NCBI RefSeq assembly: GCF_040218065.1
Contig: NZ_JAVJQE010000004.1
Coordinates: 62,001 to 126,000 of the forward strand
Source: Marivibrio sp040218065
GTDB taxonomy: Bacteria > Pseudomonadota > Alphaproteobacteria > UBA8366 > Aestuariispiraceae
Length of the DNA stretch: 64,000 nucleotides
Direction: 5' to 3'
Positions within the stretch are counted from its first letter, which is position 1. Every line of letters starts with the position of its first letter. The position numbers were made by a program, and so were the translations under genes. Positions 42,217 through 51,561 of the stretch are shown here, one piece after another. The notes beneath the pieces are model-generated. The model saw only the letters and a program-made list of their open reading frames with translations. It did not search any database and was not told where the DNA came from.

Positions 42217-42756
42217 ATGAGCAAGACCTACATCCGCGGCGGCGTGCTGCCCTTCAAATCGAACCGCCCGCGCCTGGGCGAGCGCGTCTTCGTCGCGCCG
42301 GGCGCGCATGTGATCGGCGACGTCGAGATCGGCGCCGACAGCGGGATCTGGTACGGCTGCGTGCTGCGCGGCGACGTGAACGAGATCCGCATCGGCGCGC
42401 GCGTCAACCTCCAGGACGGAACCGTGATCCACGTCGCCACCCACGGCCAGGGCTGCTATATCGGCGACGACGTCTCGGTCGGGCACATGGCGTTGTTGCA
42501 CGCCTGCACGGTCGAGGCCGGCGGCTTCGTCGGCATGAAGGCGGTCGTGATGGACGGCGCCAAGGTGGAAAGCGGCGCGATGGTGGCCGCCGGGGCGCTG
42601 ATCACGCCGGGCAAGGTGGTGAAGAGCGGCGAGCTCTGGGCCGGTTGGCCCGCGAAATACAAGCGCGACCTGACGGACGAGGATCGCGAGATGATGCGCT
42701 GGACGGCGAGCCACTACGCCGATCTGGCGACGGAGCATGTGGAGAGCCTGTCATGA
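42217..42756 (+). CDS. Gamma-carbonic anhydrase family protein (left-handed beta-helix)
   Basis: The 179-residue protein shows the hexapeptide repeat of a left-handed beta-helix, for example VIGDVEIGADSGIWYGCVLRGDVNEIRIGARVN. Histidine ligands for the metal sit at VIHVATHGQGCYIGDDVSVGHMALLHACTV. The trimeric family covers carbonic anhydrase and related proteins whose activity is often untested. The ATG at 42217 follows AAGAGGAAGG. The gene overlaps the start of a small basic open frame by 4 nt (ATGA). Confidence 0.88.
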   Translation: MSKTYIRGGVLPFKSNRPRLGERVFVAPGAHVIGDVEIGADSGIWYGCVLRGDVNEIRIGARVNLQDGTVIHVATHGQGCYIGDDVSVGHMALLHACTVEAGGFVGMKAVVMDGAKVESGAMVAAGALITPGKVVKSGELWAGWPAKYKRDLTDEDREMMRWTASHYADLATEHVESLS

Positions 42757-42950
42757 GCAAGCAGCGCAAACGCGCGGCGCCCCCGAAGCGCCGCAGCGCA
42801 GAGGCCGTCGCCGCTTGGGCGAGGGGGAGGGCGGTGGAGCCCTCCGCCAAGGCCTACAAACGCCGCCCCAAACATCAAAAGCCCCGCTCCGAGAGCGGGG
42901 CTTTCGACGTTTACGGGCTGAGGCCCGAAGCCGTCAGGCGCGCATCTTGA
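42753..42950 (+). CDS. Small basic protein, uncertain (3' part overlaps a terminator)
   Basis: A 65-residue frame beginning MSKQRKRAAPPKRRSAEAV. The start overlaps the carbonic anhydrase stop as ATGA, the usual sign of coupling, and the N-terminus is very basic. However the last third is encoded across a perfect 12-bp hairpin (42879-42905) that looks like a terminator, and it overlaps the 3' end of phaC from the other strand by 17 nt. The frame may be real but prone to truncation, or chance. I do not recognise the family. Confidence 0.35.
   Translation: MSKQRKRAAPPKRRSAEAVAAWARGRAVEPSAKAYKRRPKHQKPRSESGAFDVYGLRPEAVRRAS
42879..42905. terminator. Bidirectional hairpin terminator between the carbonic anhydrase and phaC
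   Basis: AAAGCCCCGCTC (42879-42890) pairs perfectly with GAGCGGGGCTTT (42894-42905) around a 3-nt loop. A short T-run follows on plus, and on minus the complement of the A-run serves the same role. It lies between the convergent carbonic anhydrase and phaC genes, 29 nt past the phaC stop. Confidence 0.75.
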
Positions 42951-44763
42951 CGTAAGAGCCAGGCGCCGGCTCGATCGCCTTCAGCTTGCCGTCGCCCGGC
43001 TGGCGGGCGGGGACTTGGGGGCCGGCCTTTTTGGCGAGCCATTCCTTCCATTCCGGCCACCAGCTGCCTTCCTTGAACTCGGCGTTCTTCAGCCAGGTCT
43101 CCGGCGTCTTCGCCTTCTTGGCGTTGGTCCAGTAGCCGTACTTCTTCTTGTCCGGGTTGGGCGGGTTGATCACGCCCGCGATATGGCCCGAGCCGGCGAG
43201 GCAGAATTTAACCGGCCCCGAATAGGTGTTCACCGCCGCGAACGTCGGCTTCCAGGGCGCGATGTGGTCCTCGCGCGTCGAGAGCACGAAGGTCGGCGTC
43301 TTGATCTTGGTGAGGTCGATCGGCACGCCGTCGAGCTCGATCCCGCCCGGTTCGATCAGCTTGTTCTCCAGATACATCTTGCGCAGATAGAAGCTGTGCA
43401 TCGTCGCCGGCATGCGGGTCGAATCGCTGTTCCAGTAGAGCAGATCGAAGGGGAACGGGTCCTTGCCGAGGAGATAGTTGTTCACCACGAACGACCAGAT
43501 CAGATCGTTGGCGCGCAGCATGTTGAAGGTGGTCGCCATCTCCGACCCCTCCAGATAGCCGCGCTTCTCCATCTTCTGATCGAGCGCCGCCAGTTGCTCT
43601 TCGTCGATAAAGACGGAGAGCTCGCCGGCCTCCTCGAAGTCGATCATGGTGGTGAAGTAGGTCACCGCCTTCACCCGGTCGGCTTCGCCCTTGGCCGTCA
43701 AATAGGCCATGGCGGCGGCCGTCAGCGTGCCGCCCAGGCAATAGCCGATCAGGTTGAGCTCCCGCTCGCCGGTCGCCTTCTCGATCGCGTCCATGGCGGC
43801 CAGAGGCCCTTCGGCCATGTAGTTCTCGAAGCTCTTGTGACTCAGCGTTTCGTCTGGATTGACCCAGGAGACCACGAAGACCGTCAGCCCCTGCTCAACC
43901 GCCCATTTGATGAAGCTGTTCTTCGGGCGCAGGTCCAGGATGTAGAACTTGTTGATCCAGGGCGGGACTATCAGCAGCGGGCGCTTGTGCACCGTCTCGG
44001 TCTTGGGCGCGTACTGGATCAACTGCATGAGGTCGTTCTGATAGACGACCTGGCCTTCGGTGCAGGCGATGTTTTCGCCGACCTCGAAGGCGTCGCGATC
44101 GGTCATCGCGATCTTCAGCTTGCCTTTGCCGCGCTCAAGATCCTCAAGCATGTTTTCCAGGCCGTGGACCAGGTTCTCGCCCTTGCTGTCCAGCGTCGCC
44201 TTGAGGACCTCCGGGTTGGTCATCAGGAAATTCGTGGGGGCGAGCGCGTCCGCGAATTGCTTGGTGTAGAAGTCGACCTTGCGGGCGGTCTTGTCATCCA
44301 GCCCGTCGACGTCCTTCACCGTGTTCTGCATCCAGCGCGCGGTCAGGAGATAGGACTGCTTGATGTAGTCGAAGATCGCGTTCTCCGACCAGCTTTCATC
44401 CTTGAAACGGCGATCCTCGCGCTCCGGTTCGATCACCGGATCGATCTCCTGACCCATCATGCGCCGGGTCGTCGCCTGCCAGAGGTTCATGTAATCGGTC
44501 CAGAGGTTGATCTGGGCCTGCATGACGGCGCTGGGATTGTTCATCATCGCGCGCGTCATCTCGAAGAACGCGCCGCCGATGTTGAGCGGATCGCCGTGGC
44601 CGAGCGGGTTCTCGTCGCTTCCCGCCTGGCGGGAGAGGAAGTCGCTCACCAGCCGCTGGCTGCGCTCGGCGATCTCGGCCATGTTGCGCGACCACTCGAC
44701 CGGATCGACGCTTGCGGCGACGTCGGTCTCGGTTTCACTCACGCGCTGCGCATTATCGCTCAT
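42934..44763 (-). CDS. phaC: Class I polyhydroxyalkanoate synthase PhaC
   Basis: PhaC polymerises (R)-3-hydroxyacyl-CoA into storage granules in the cytoplasm. The 609-residue protein is the length of class I enzymes. An N-terminal helical part is followed by the alpha/beta-hydrolase core. The core has the nucleophile box GYCLGGTLTAAAMAYL (Cys near 331), PPWINKFYILDLRPKNSFIKW, and the catalytic His in LAGSGHIAGVINPP. No phaA, phaB, phaR or phasin gene is in the window. The start is the ATG at 44763. It is divergent from the OmpA-type gene and separated from the carbonic anhydrase end by the hairpin at 42879. Confidence 0.95.
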   Translation of the reverse strand: MSDNAQRVSETETDVAASVDPVEWSRNMAEIAERSQRLVSDFLSRQAGSDENPLGHGDPLNIGGAFFEMTRAMMNNPSAVMQAQINLWTDYMNLWQATTRRMMGQEIDPVIEPEREDRRFKDESWSENAIFDYIKQSYLLTARWMQNTVKDVDGLDDKTARKVDFYTKQFADALAPTNFLMTNPEVLKATLDSKGENLVHGLENMLEDLERGKGKLKIAMTDRDAFEVGENIACTEGQVVYQNDLMQLIQYAPKTETVHKRPLLIVPPWINKFYILDLRPKNSFIKWAVEQGLTVFVVSWVNPDETLSHKSFENYMAEGPLAAMDAIEKATGERELNLIGYCLGGTLTAAAMAYLTAKGEADRVKAVTYFTTMIDFEEAGELSVFIDEEQLAALDQKMEKRGYLEGSEMATTFNMLRANDLIWSFVVNNYLLGKDPFPFDLLYWNSDSTRMPATMHSFYLRKMYLENKLIEPGGIELDGVPIDLTKIKTPTFVLSTREDHIAPWKPTFAAVNTYSGPVKFCLAGSGHIAGVINPPNPDKKKYGYWTNAKKAKTPETWLKNAEFKEGSWWPEWKEWLAKKAGPQVPARQPGDGKLKAIEPAPGSYVKMRA

Positions 44764-45024
44764 GCTGCGTCCTTTCGCCCCCGTTTGGAATCGACGCGCC
44801 GTCCGTGTCGCGCCCTTCGCCTCTTAGCTTTGGCTTCGCGCGTAAAAATCAACGTCTCGGCCTTATAGCGCAGCGTCCGTCCCCTTCCAAGCGCAGGCGG
44901 CGCGGGCCGCGTATCGCGGTTGCTCCGTTCGGCGCCGATCCATAGACTTGGAAGCCGCGCCCGGACAGGCCGCGGACGCCGCCTGCCGCGCGCCGGCCCC
45001 GACCTTCTTATTTTGCGAGAGACG

Positions 45025-46098
45025 ATGTCGCCGAGAGTTTCGCCCGCCGCCCCCGAAGCCCAGGCCGCGCCGCGGCCGCGCCGTCGCGCGCTTGCCGGCC
45101 TGTTGCTCGCGCTGTTGCTGGCCGCGCCGTCAGCCGCCTGCGACACCACCCGCGACGTCGTCGACGCCGCCAACCCGGTCGGTTGGTTCGAGGGCGACGA
45201 CGAGGACGCGAACGCTGGGGCCGAAACCGCAAAGGCGCCGCCCGGCGCGGACGAGGACTTCCCGGCGCTCGGCACGACGCCGGATCGGCCTGCGGAGCCG
45301 GAGATCAAAAGCCGGTTCGAGGAACTGCGCTCCGGTCTCGTCGCCGATCGGGAGAACGCGCAGTATTCGGACGAGGTGATCCGCCGAACCCCGCCGCCGG
45401 ACCGCGCGCGCGCGGACGCGGCCATGGCGGCGCTGCAGGCGCCGCCGAGCGAGCCGCCGACCGCCGAGGGCGTCGCCTCGCAGCCCGGCGAGGGCGATGC
45501 GATCGACACGCCGATCGTCGCGCCGGAGCCCGCTCCGAGCCAGACGGCGACGGCCGGCGCCGCACCCGCCGTGCCGGCGGACGCCCCGAGCGAAACCCCT
45601 CAGGCGGCGCCCGCACCGGAGCCCTTGACCCGCGCGCAGGCGGCCGAGGCCCCGCAGCAGCCGGCGGAACCGCCCGCCTCGGCGGCCCCGATGGCGGCCG
45701 AGACCCCCAGCGCGCCCGTGGAGCGAGACGCACCGGCCGCGAACAGCGAGCGGCTGATCGCCACGATCTATTTCCCGAACGGCGGCGCCGGCCTGGCCGA
45801 GCGCGATCGGGACATTCTGCGCCAAGTAGCCGATATCTACAGCCGCGGCGGCGCGTCGGTGCGGGTGGTCGGCCATTCTTCCCAAGACGGGGCGGAAGCC
45901 GGCACTCAGAAAGCGCTGGTCAACTATAAGACCTCGTTGGATCGGGCGAGCGCGGTCGCCGGGGCGCTGGCGGAGTACGGCGTGCCCCGCGACGCCATTT
46001 CGATCGACGCCCGCGGCGCCAGCGAATTGCGGTATGCGGAAAGCACGGCGGCCGGCGTCGCAGGGAACCGTCGCGCCGAAGTCTACGTCACCTTCTGA
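45025..46098 (+). CDS. OmpA-family outer membrane lipoprotein
   Basis: The 357-residue protein has an N-terminal Arg-rich signal peptide (about 18-42) ending in a lipobox, SAAC at about 41-44. A long Ala/Pro-rich, probably unfolded middle (about 60-250) follows. The C-terminal OmpA-like peptidoglycan-binding domain has ATIYFPNGGAGLAERDRDIL and VRVVGHSSQDGAEAGTQKAL, then DRASAVAGALAEYGVPRDAISIDARGAS. The domain anchors the outer membrane to the wall, and the middle part would span the periplasm. The start at 45025 is supported by the purine-rich GCGAGAGACG before it. It converges with the tolC gene 22 nt away. A role with the secretion locus is possible but not shown. Confidence 0.88.
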   Translation: MSPRVSPAAPEAQAAPRPRRRALAGLLLALLLAAPSAACDTTRDVVDAANPVGWFEGDDEDANAGAETAKAPPGADEDFPALGTTPDRPAEPEIKSRFEELRSGLVADRENAQYSDEVIRRTPPPDRARADAAMAALQAPPSEPPTAEGVASQPGEGDAIDTPIVAPEPAPSQTATAGAAPAVPADAPSETPQAAPAPEPLTRAQAAEAPQQPAEPPASAAPMAAETPSAPVERDAPAANSERLIATIYFPNGGAGLAERDRDILRQVADIYSRGGASVRVVGHSSQDGAEAGTQKALVNYKTSLDRASAVAGALAEYGVPRDAISIDARGASELRYAESTAAGVAGNRRAEVYVTF

Positions 46099-46120
46099 CG
46101 GCGGGGCCCGTCGCGGCGAC

Positions 46121-47515
46121 TTACTGGCCGAGGCTGGCCTCGGGCTCTGAGATTTCGGTCCCGAAAAGCTTCATCTTCTGACGCTCGAAGGCCGCTTGCG
46201 GATCGTAAAGCGGGACCTCCAGGCCGAGCTCCCCCGCCGTCAAACGGCCCAGATCCCGGGCGACCGTGTAGGCGAAGACGACGCGGTCGCGTTCCGCGGA
46301 GATCAGGTTGACGCGGGCGTTCAGGAACTCCTGCTCCTGATCCAGCAGGTCCAGCACGCTCCGCCGGCCGACCTCCAATTCCGCCTGCACGCTGGCGAGC
46401 GCGACCTGCGCGGCCTCGACCTGCGCCTCAAGCGCCTGGATCTTCACCTCCGCCGCGCGGTGGTTCTCGTAGCTGGCGTAAAGCTCTTCGATGGCGGTGC
46501 GATAGGCCTGATCCAAGTCGAGGCGCCGTTGGCCGGCGGTGTATTTCGACGCGCGGATGCGGCTGAAGCTCTGGCCCTTCTGATAGATCGGTACGGTCAG
46601 CGTCACCGTCGCGACCGCGCTTCGATCGACGCTGCTGACGGTGTCGTTGCGCGTGCCCGCGCGCGATCGGGTGAAGGAGCCTTCCAGCGACAGGCGCGGC
46701 AAGAGCTCCCCCTCGGCGATCTCGACGTCCGTCCGCGCGGACTCGAGGTCGAAGATCTGACGGCGCACCGTAGGATTCGCCTCGACCGCCTCATGCGGCT
46801 TCGCCTCCGGCGGAGCGGGGACGGGAGGGGCCGTCGGCGGAATAAGCGCGCCCGGCGCCGCGCCCACCAGCCGCTCGAAGCGCTCCTGGCTGGCGGTTAG
46901 ACGCGCCTCCGCCTCCGCGGTTTCCGCTTCGGCCGCGAACAGCCGTGATCGCGCCTGCGCCAAATCGGCCTGGGTGCGTCGGCGCAAGTCGAACTGCACC
47001 TGGGTGGCCGCCAGATGCTCGCCCAACACCTCGACATTGTTGCGTCGGATGACGACGATCTCGCGATCGCGCAACACGTCCATATAGGCGGTGATCGCGT
47101 CGAGCAGGACGGTCTGCTCGGTCTCGCGCAGCCGTTCGCGCGCCGAGGCGATGTCCTGTTCGGCCTTGCGCAGGCCGGCGAAGTTGCGGCCGCCGCGATA
47201 GAGGGTCTGGGAGAGGGTCAGCGCCTCGCTCTGCGTGTAGGAGACGGCCGTGCCGTTAGCGGCCGCCTCCTGACGGTTGGCCGTTCGCGAGTAGGATCCC
47301 GACAGTTCCACCGTGGGCAGCCAGGCCCCGACGGCCTGAGGGTACTGCTCGTTCGTGACGCGAAGCTGGGCGCGCTGCGCGTTCAGCACCGGGCTTTCCT
47401 GGTAGACGCGCGCCAGCGTCTCCTGCAAGGTTTGCGCAAGCGACAGGGTCGGCGCAAAGGCCGTAGCCAGCGCCAGGCAGAGGGTCGAGGCCGCCGTCGC
47501 AAACCGCATTTTCAC
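46121..47515 (-). CDS. tolC: TolC-family outer membrane channel
   Basis: TolC-type trimers form the outer-membrane exit duct of type I secretion systems and efflux pumps. The 464-residue precursor has a signal peptide (about 1-27, CLALATAFAPTLSLA). The TolC repeat pattern follows, ETLARVYQESPVLNAQRAQLR, then the long coiled hairpins with SLSQTLYRGGRNFAGLRKAEQDIA and VTVPIYQKGQSFSRIRASKY. Divergent to the parvulin-type gene at 47633, it sits beside the exporter operon and most likely serves it. The 2 x 16 bp direct repeat lies in the shared promoter gap. It ends 22 nt from the OmpA-type gene. Confidence 0.9.
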   Translation of the reverse strand: MKMRFATAASTLCLALATAFAPTLSLAQTLQETLARVYQESPVLNAQRAQLRVTNEQYPQAVGAWLPTVELSGSYSRTANRQEAAANGTAVSYTQSEALTLSQTLYRGGRNFAGLRKAEQDIASARERLRETEQTVLLDAITAYMDVLRDREIVVIRRNNVEVLGEHLAATQVQFDLRRRTQADLAQARSRLFAAEAETAEAEARLTASQERFERLVGAAPGALIPPTAPPVPAPPEAKPHEAVEANPTVRRQIFDLESARTDVEIAEGELLPRLSLEGSFTRSRAGTRNDTVSSVDRSAVATVTLTVPIYQKGQSFSRIRASKYTAGQRRLDLDQAYRTAIEELYASYENHRAAEVKIQALEAQVEAAQVALASVQAELEVGRRSVLDLLDQEQEFLNARVNLISAERDRVVFAYTVARDLGRLTAGELGLEVPLYDPQAAFERQKMKLFGTEISEPEASLGQ

Positions 47516-47555
47516 GCCGCTCCCAGTCCGTTAAGAGCTACCATCCGCCCGCACC

Positions 47556-47587
47556 GGAGTCCACAGACGGGGGAGTCCACAGACGGG
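47556..47587. repeat. Two contiguous 16-bp direct repeats in the tolC / parvulin divergent promoter
   Basis: The unit GGAGTCCACAGACGGG occurs twice with no gap and no mismatch (47556-47571, 47572-47587). It fills part of the 117-nt space between the tolC start and the parvulin-type start. A 16-nt period (about 1.5 helix turns) and the divergent location fit a binding site for a regulator of both genes. No protein or family for the site is known from the sequence. Confidence 0.6.
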
Positions 47588-47632
47588 CGGCCCGAGCGGC
47601 CGGTCCGCGCCCGCGCAAGGAAACGCACGCCC

Positions 47633-48376
47633 ATGGCTGATGTGACAATCGACGCCCGCCGATTTTCGCTGACCGATTTGGTCGGTCTGCTGATGCTTGA
47701 GGAAGATCAGGACGTCGCCGCCCTCGCGCGGCGGGTCGTCGCGTTGGAGAGACTCTGCGACGCGCGCGGGTTGACGGTGGACGCCGACGAACGCCGTGCG
47801 CAGCTGAACGACTGGCGCGCCGAGTCCGGGTTCGAAAGCGCCGCCGACATGCGAAGTTGGATGCGCGAATACGGCGTCGGCGACGGCGCGTTGAAACTGT
47901 TCGCCGCCATCCTTGCGATGGAGAGCGCGCTGCTCGACAGCGTCACCGACGCGGAGCTGGCCGCCGCTCGATCCGAGGCGCAGGAGACCCCGACCCGCGA
48001 CGTGTACGCGATTCTGTGCGAGGACCGGTCCGCGGCGGAGGCGACGGCGGCCGAACTGCGCGGCGCGCCGGAGCGCTTCTTCGCCCTGGCGCATGCGCGT
48101 TCGATCGAACCGGCGAGCCGTGCGGCCTGCGGCTATCTCGGCCGAATGACCAAGGATGAATTGCCCGAAGGGCTGGGCGAAGCCCTCTTCGCCATTGATC
48201 CGGGCGAGATCGTCGGGCCGGTATCGCTGACGGATCTTTGGGCGGTCTGCACCGCCCATCCGCCGGTCTCGGAGGCGCCGGACGAAGAGGCGGACGCCCT
48301 GCGCGAGGAGATCGTCGAGACCCTGCTGGACGACGCGTCCACCTATGCGGTCGTCCAGCGCGGCTACCTCGACTGA
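47633..48376 (+). CDS. Parvulin-type peptidyl-prolyl isomerase of the secretion locus (second copy)
   Basis: The 247-residue protein has a helical SurA-like N-terminal part (about 15-125). A rotamase-like segment follows with VYAILCEDRSAAEATAAEL, SRAACGYLGRMTKDELPEGLGEALFAIDPGEIVGPVSL and WAVCTAHPPVSEA, which matches the PpiC pattern in layout. No signal peptide is visible, so it should stay in the cytoplasm. It is rich in Asp/Glu, as is the other isomerase at 56162. It ends convergent with the active-C39 exporter gene (39 nt gap) and is divergent from tolC, so it belongs to the same locus. I infer a chaperone for the secreted basic peptide. Confidence 0.75.
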   Translation: MADVTIDARRFSLTDLVGLLMLEEDQDVAALARRVVALERLCDARGLTVDADERRAQLNDWRAESGFESAADMRSWMREYGVGDGALKLFAAILAMESALLDSVTDAELAAARSEAQETPTRDVYAILCEDRSAAEATAAELRGAPERFFALAHARSIEPASRAACGYLGRMTKDELPEGLGEALFAIDPGEIVGPVSLTDLWAVCTAHPPVSEAPDEEADALREEIVETLLDDASTYAVVQRGYLD

Positions 48377-48414
48377 AACTGACCGGCGGTCCGTCATCAC
48401 CCGCTCTCCCGGTC

Positions 48415-51400
48415 TCAAGCCGCCGCCATCTGGCGGGCGCTGAGGTGATAGTAGAAGCCGCGCGCTTCGATCAGCTCCTCGTGCGTGCCTTGCTCGACGA
48501 TCAGCCCGTCGTTCAGCACGACGATCAGATCGGCCTTGCGGACGGTTGAGAGCCGGTGGGCGATCATCAGCACCGTCCGATCGGCGTATACGTCGAGAAT
48601 GGTCTCCATCACGACGCGTTCGGTCTCCACATCCAGCGCGGAGGTGGCCTCGTCCAGCACCAGGACGGGCGCATCGCGCAAGAAGGCGCGGGCGAGATTG
48701 ATGCGCTGCTTCTGGCCGCCGCTCAGATTGGCGCCCTGTTCGACCAGTTCGGCCTCGTAGCCCCCGGGCATTTTCGTGATGAAGTCGTGCGCCTCGGCCT
48801 TCTTGGCGGCGACGACGACCTCCTCCAGCGTCGCGCCGGCCCGCGCCATCGCGATGTTGTCCCGCACGCTTCCCCGGAAGATCAGACTTTCCTGCGGAAC
48901 CATCGCAATCTGCCGGCGCAGGCTGGGCAAAGCGATGTCGGCGTAGTCGAAGCCGTCGGCCAGCACAGTCCCTTCCTTCGGCTTGTAGAAGCCGAAAAGC
49001 AACTTGATGATGGTCGACTTGCCGCAGCCGGAGGGGCCGACGAAGGCGACCTTCTGACCGGGCTCTATCGTCAGCGACAGCCCCTGGACGACGTTGTCGG
49101 GATCGTCGTCCTCATAGCGGAAGGTGACGTTGCGGAACTGAAAGTGCCCCTGCAGCGAGGGGAGGTGGACCTTGTTCTCGCGATCGAAATCGGGATCGTA
49201 CTCCGGCTCCTTCTCGCGCACGTCGTTCAGCCGTTCGACCGCGACCAGCACTTCCTGAATCTCGTCCCACTTGCCGATCAAGGCGTTGATGGGGTCCTGC
49301 ACCCCGTTCGCCAGCACGGTGAAGGCGACGAGACCGCCGATCGTCAGCTCGCCCGCCATCACGAACAGGCCGCCGATGAAGAGCACGATGATGTCGCTCA
49401 AGCTGTCCACCAGCCCGGCCAGGATCTCGGCGCCCTGGCTCAGCTTCGCTTCCTTGAACTGCAGGTTCGTGACGCCGGCGAAGTGCTCCTCGTATTTCCA
49501 GCGGGCCTGATGGTCGGCGCCCAAGGTCTTGAGGGTCATGGCCCCGCGCATGGACTCGATCGTGTGGCTTTCGAAGGCGGCCTCTTTTACAAAACTCTCG
49601 CGATCGAGCTGGCGCACGCGCGGCGAGATGAAGCGCACGATGCCGATATTCAGGAACAGAATGGCGATCGCGCCCGCCGCAAGCCAGGCGTTCAGGTAAA
49701 ACATCACGGCTGTGAAGGCGACCGCCGTCAGCAAGTTGATGAACGTGTCGAGGCCGTCCTCGGTGATGAATTGGGTGATTTCCTCGTGCTGCTCCAGGCG
49801 GTTCGTAACGTCTCCGATCTGGCGCACCTCGAAATAGGACAATGGCAGGCGCAAGAGGCGTCGATAGACGTCCGAGATCATTTCGTAGTTGATTCCGAGC
49901 GTCATGTTCAGCGCGATAATGTCCGTGATGTAGTCCATCACCATGTTCAGCAGCAGCACCACGATCATCACCATCAGCGCGATGGTGAGCCACTGCGCGT
50001 CCGCCTTCAGGATGACCTCGTCGACCACGAACTTGCCGAACAGCGGCCCGAACAACGCCAGCACCTGCAGGAAGACGGCGCCGGCGAACAGCTCCCAGAT
50101 CGTGCGCTTGTGCGGCCGGAAGTAGGGGAAGAAGGCGGCGATGGAGGGCTTCGATTCCGGGAACGCGGCGAATTTCTCCGTCGGCTCCAGGAAGATGGTG
50201 TAGCGCGACCAATTCTCGACGAAGTGATCGATCGGATGCCGGACCAGCCCCTCGGCCGGATCGGCGACGCTCACATGGCTGTCCGTCACCTCGTAGACGA
50301 CGATCCAGTGATACCCTTTCCAGTTCGCGATGCAGGGCAGCTTCTTTTCGCGCAATTGCGTGATCGAACTGATGAAAGCCTCGGTTTTGAAGCCCATCTC
50401 ATGAGCGGCGCGCATGACGTTGGTCATCGACGCGCCGTCCTGGCGCACGCGCGCCATCTCGCGCGCGACGTTGAGGCTGACGGTCTTGCCGTAATATTTG
50501 GCGACGGTGACGAGGCAGGCGGCCGAGCAATCCATCTGACTATGCTGCCGGATCGCCGGATAGGCCGGCAGCGACAGCGCCGCGCGCAGGATCTTCACCG
50601 CCGTCGACCGCTTCGGCCCCTCGATCACCTTGGGCGCCTCGCGCTTGGCGCGACGCTCGCTCGGCGCGGCCTCCGCCGCCGCCTGGGGCTGCGGGCCCGC
50701 GACGGGCGCGTCGGGCGCCGTCTCCTGATCGGCGGCGGCGCGGACCGCCTCCTCTTCGACGTTGCGCAGGCGCCCGGCCATCAGATCGCGCAGCCCGCTC
50801 ATAAAGGCGGCCTGCCGGTCCATTACGGCGCGGAACACGCCGCCTTGGATGCGGTAGGCGCGCACGGCCTCCAGCGCGTCGACGTTGGCGGTGCGCGGCT
50901 CGCCGCTCAACACGGCCATCTCGCCGACGATGTCGCCGGTCTTCATGACGGTCAGGCGGACCGACGGGGCCTCCTCGCGCGCTACGGCGAGGCGCCCTTC
51001 GCGCACGATGAAGACCCAATCCTCTTGAGCGCCTTGCCGGATCAGCCGTTCGCCCGGCGCCAGCGCGATCTCTTCCGCCTCTCGCGCGATGGCCCAAAGC
51101 TCTTCCTTCGGCGCGGCGCTCAGCACCTCCGAGGAGCGCAGGAATCCGACGATGTCCGACAGCCGCTCGGCCTCGGCCATGCGCGCGGCCGCGCTCGGGT
51201 TCGAGGCGAGGTAGGCGGCGAAGCGCTGGGCGTCGATCAACTCGAGCGTCGCGGCCGTCTCAGCGGCTTGAAGCCGGACCTTGGAGGCGCGATCCGCAGA
51301 CGCTCCGAGCCGGCCCTGGACCGCCCCGGGATGAAGGCTGTCCACGCCGACCCAGTCGCCGCCGGGGGCCGGCTTGACGATGTCGAGACGCCCGGCCGCG

Positions 51401-51561
51401 ACGTAGACCAAGCCCGGCGCCGGCGCGTCGACATCCACCAGCACGTCCCCGGGGGCGAGCTGGATCACCGTCGCCAGTCCGGCCACTTCGTCGCGCGCGC
51501 CGTCGTCCAGGAGGCGCAGCGCGTCCTGCTCGTCCAGCCGTTGGCGCAGGGTGACGCTCAT
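48415..51561 (-). CDS. Peptidase-containing ABC exporter with active C39 domain and two N-terminal CRP-like domains
   Basis: The 1048-residue exporter is built as CRP-like domain 1 (about 10-120), CRP-like domain 2 (about 135-265), C39 protease (about 335-460), ABC membrane domain (about 475-760) and ATPase (about 800-1040). The C39 triad is complete: Cys345 in QMDCSAACLVTVAKYYG, His418 in GYHWIVVYEV and Asp434 in SVADPAEG. C39 domains cut double-Gly leaders during export. The ATPase is intact with Walker A GPSGCGKST near 841-849, LSGGQ near 945 and VLVLDEATSALD. CRP-like domain 2 keeps the cyclic-nucleotide cassette VGEMAVLSGEPRTANV, while domain 1 is degenerate. Overlap with hlyD is 1 nt (TGATG). 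Confidence 0.9.
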   Translation of the reverse strand: MSVTLRQRLDEQDALRLLDDGARDEVAGLATVIQLAPGDVLVDVDAPAPGLVYVAAGRLDIVKPAPGGDWVGVDSLHPGAVQGRLGASADRASKVRLQAAETAATLELIDAQRFAAYLASNPSAAARMAEAERLSDIVGFLRSSEVLSAAPKEELWAIAREAEEIALAPGERLIRQGAQEDWVFIVREGRLAVAREEAPSVRLTVMKTGDIVGEMAVLSGEPRTANVDALEAVRAYRIQGGVFRAVMDRQAAFMSGLRDLMAGRLRNVEEEAVRAAADQETAPDAPVAGPQPQAAAEAAPSERRAKREAPKVIEGPKRSTAVKILRAALSLPAYPAIRQHSQMDCSAACLVTVAKYYGKTVSLNVAREMARVRQDGASMTNVMRAAHEMGFKTEAFISSITQLREKKLPCIANWKGYHWIVVYEVTDSHVSVADPAEGLVRHPIDHFVENWSRYTIFLEPTEKFAAFPESKPSIAAFFPYFRPHKRTIWELFAGAVFLQVLALFGPLFGKFVVDEVILKADAQWLTIALMVMIVVLLLNMVMDYITDIIALNMTLGINYEMISDVYRRLLRLPLSYFEVRQIGDVTNRLEQHEEITQFITEDGLDTFINLLTAVAFTAVMFYLNAWLAAGAIAILFLNIGIVRFISPRVRQLDRESFVKEAAFESHTIESMRGAMTLKTLGADHQARWKYEEHFAGVTNLQFKEAKLSQGAEILAGLVDSLSDIIVLFIGGLFVMAGELTIGGLVAFTVLANGVQDPINALIGKWDEIQEVLVAVERLNDVREKEPEYDPDFDRENKVHLPSLQGHFQFRNVTFRYEDDDPDNVVQGLSLTIEPGQKVAFVGPSGCGKSTIIKLLFGFYKPKEGTVLADGFDYADIALPSLRRQIAMVPQESLIFRGSVRDNIAMARAGATLEEVVVAAKKAEAHDFITKMPGGYEAELVEQGANLSGGQKQRINLARAFLRDAPVLVLDEATSALDVETERVVMETILDVYADRTVLMIAHRLSTVRKADLIVVLNDGLIVEQGTHEELIEARGFYYHLSARQMAAA

